Assembly: GCA_024279745.1 (NCBI GenBank)
Contig: JAJRRE010000296.1
Span: 1-6,315 of the forward strand
Direction: 5' to 3'
Length of the DNA: 6,315 nt
Source of the DNA: Alphaproteobacteria bacterium
GTDB lineage: Bacteria; Pseudomonadota; Alphaproteobacteria; Rhizobiales; Hyphomicrobiaceae
This document shows, piece by piece, positions 6,279 through 6,315 of the stretch (within the stretch, counting starts at the first letter, position 1; each line of letters opens with the position of its first letter). A model generated the notes under the pieces. That model saw only the letters and a list, made by a program, of their open reading frames with translations. It had not been told where the DNA came from and did not search any database. Made by a program: the position numbers and the translations under genes.

Positions 6279-6308
6279 AAAAATGTCGGTGGGGTTGCGG
6301 CCCCATCG
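6279..6308 (-). terminator. Candidate intrinsic terminator for a leftward gene beyond the right edge
   Basis: An 8-pair stem, CGGTGGGG (6287-6294) with CCCCATCG (6301-6308) including one G-T pair, closes a 6-base loop. Read leftward it is followed after three bases by TTTTT (6283-6279). Read rightward no T run follows before the window ends. This polarity implies a convergent gene ending to the right. It could also stop transcripts from the efflux gene less efficiently. Confidence 0.45.
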
Positions 6309-6315
6309 GCGCAAA

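Noticed and set aside
6231..6315. Possible start of a rightward gene at GTG 6231, open to the window end, with AAGGA 10 bases upstream
   Set aside because: Only 28 codons are visible, the composition is uninformative, no family motif is present, and it runs through the hairpin at 6287-6308. A second candidate ATG at 6283 in another frame is equally weak.
1..6315. Mobile elements, CRISPR arrays, tRNA or rRNA genes
   Set aside because: No transposase or integrase frame, spaced identical repeats, or tRNA/rRNA-like sequence was seen on either strand.

Overview
The window reads as ordinary chromosomal DNA from a Gram-negative bacterium. Coding regions are GC-rich, and the divergent intergenic region is clearly AT-rich. 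An alphaproteobacterium is my best guess, because a quinone-linked GlpD, a GlpK lacking the enterobacterial regulatory residues, an NnrU-type membrane protein and a lipoprotein-type TolC-family protein occur together. That is inference; the species cannot be named from the sequence.

The left two thirds (about 1-4155) is a leftward, same-strand cluster. In transcription order it holds glpD (FAD-dependent glycerol-3-phosphate dehydrogenase), glpK (glycerol kinase), an NnrU-family membrane protein, and the first 40 codons of a YbaN/DUF454 membrane protein that runs off the left edge. GlpK makes glycerol-3-phosphate, and GlpD oxidises it to dihydroxyacetone phosphate while passing electrons to the quinone pool. 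The two genes therefore form a complete glycerol-to-glycolysis entry. No glycerol facilitator and no GlpR-type repressor is inside the window. Gaps of 117, 53 and 89 bp allow a single transcript, but a good promoter-like sequence in front of the DUF454 gene suggests it can also be read on its own.

Positions 4156-4602 form a long AT-rich divergent control region with two near-perfect palindromes. One overlaps the best glpD promoter candidate. The other lies next to a perfect 9-bp tandem duplication.

To the right, 4603-6156 codes rightward for a TolC-family outer-membrane efflux lipoprotein. About 130 bp beyond its stop is a hairpin that looks like an intrinsic terminator for a leftward gene entering from outside the window, so the efflux gene may be a single-gene unit.

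I found no convincing undescribed system. The most distinctive points are a Ser/Thr/Gly-rich insertion of about 28 residues inside GlpK, the missing fructose-bisphosphate-binding arginine in GlpK, several short tandem repeats at gene junctions, and the operator-like palindromes.
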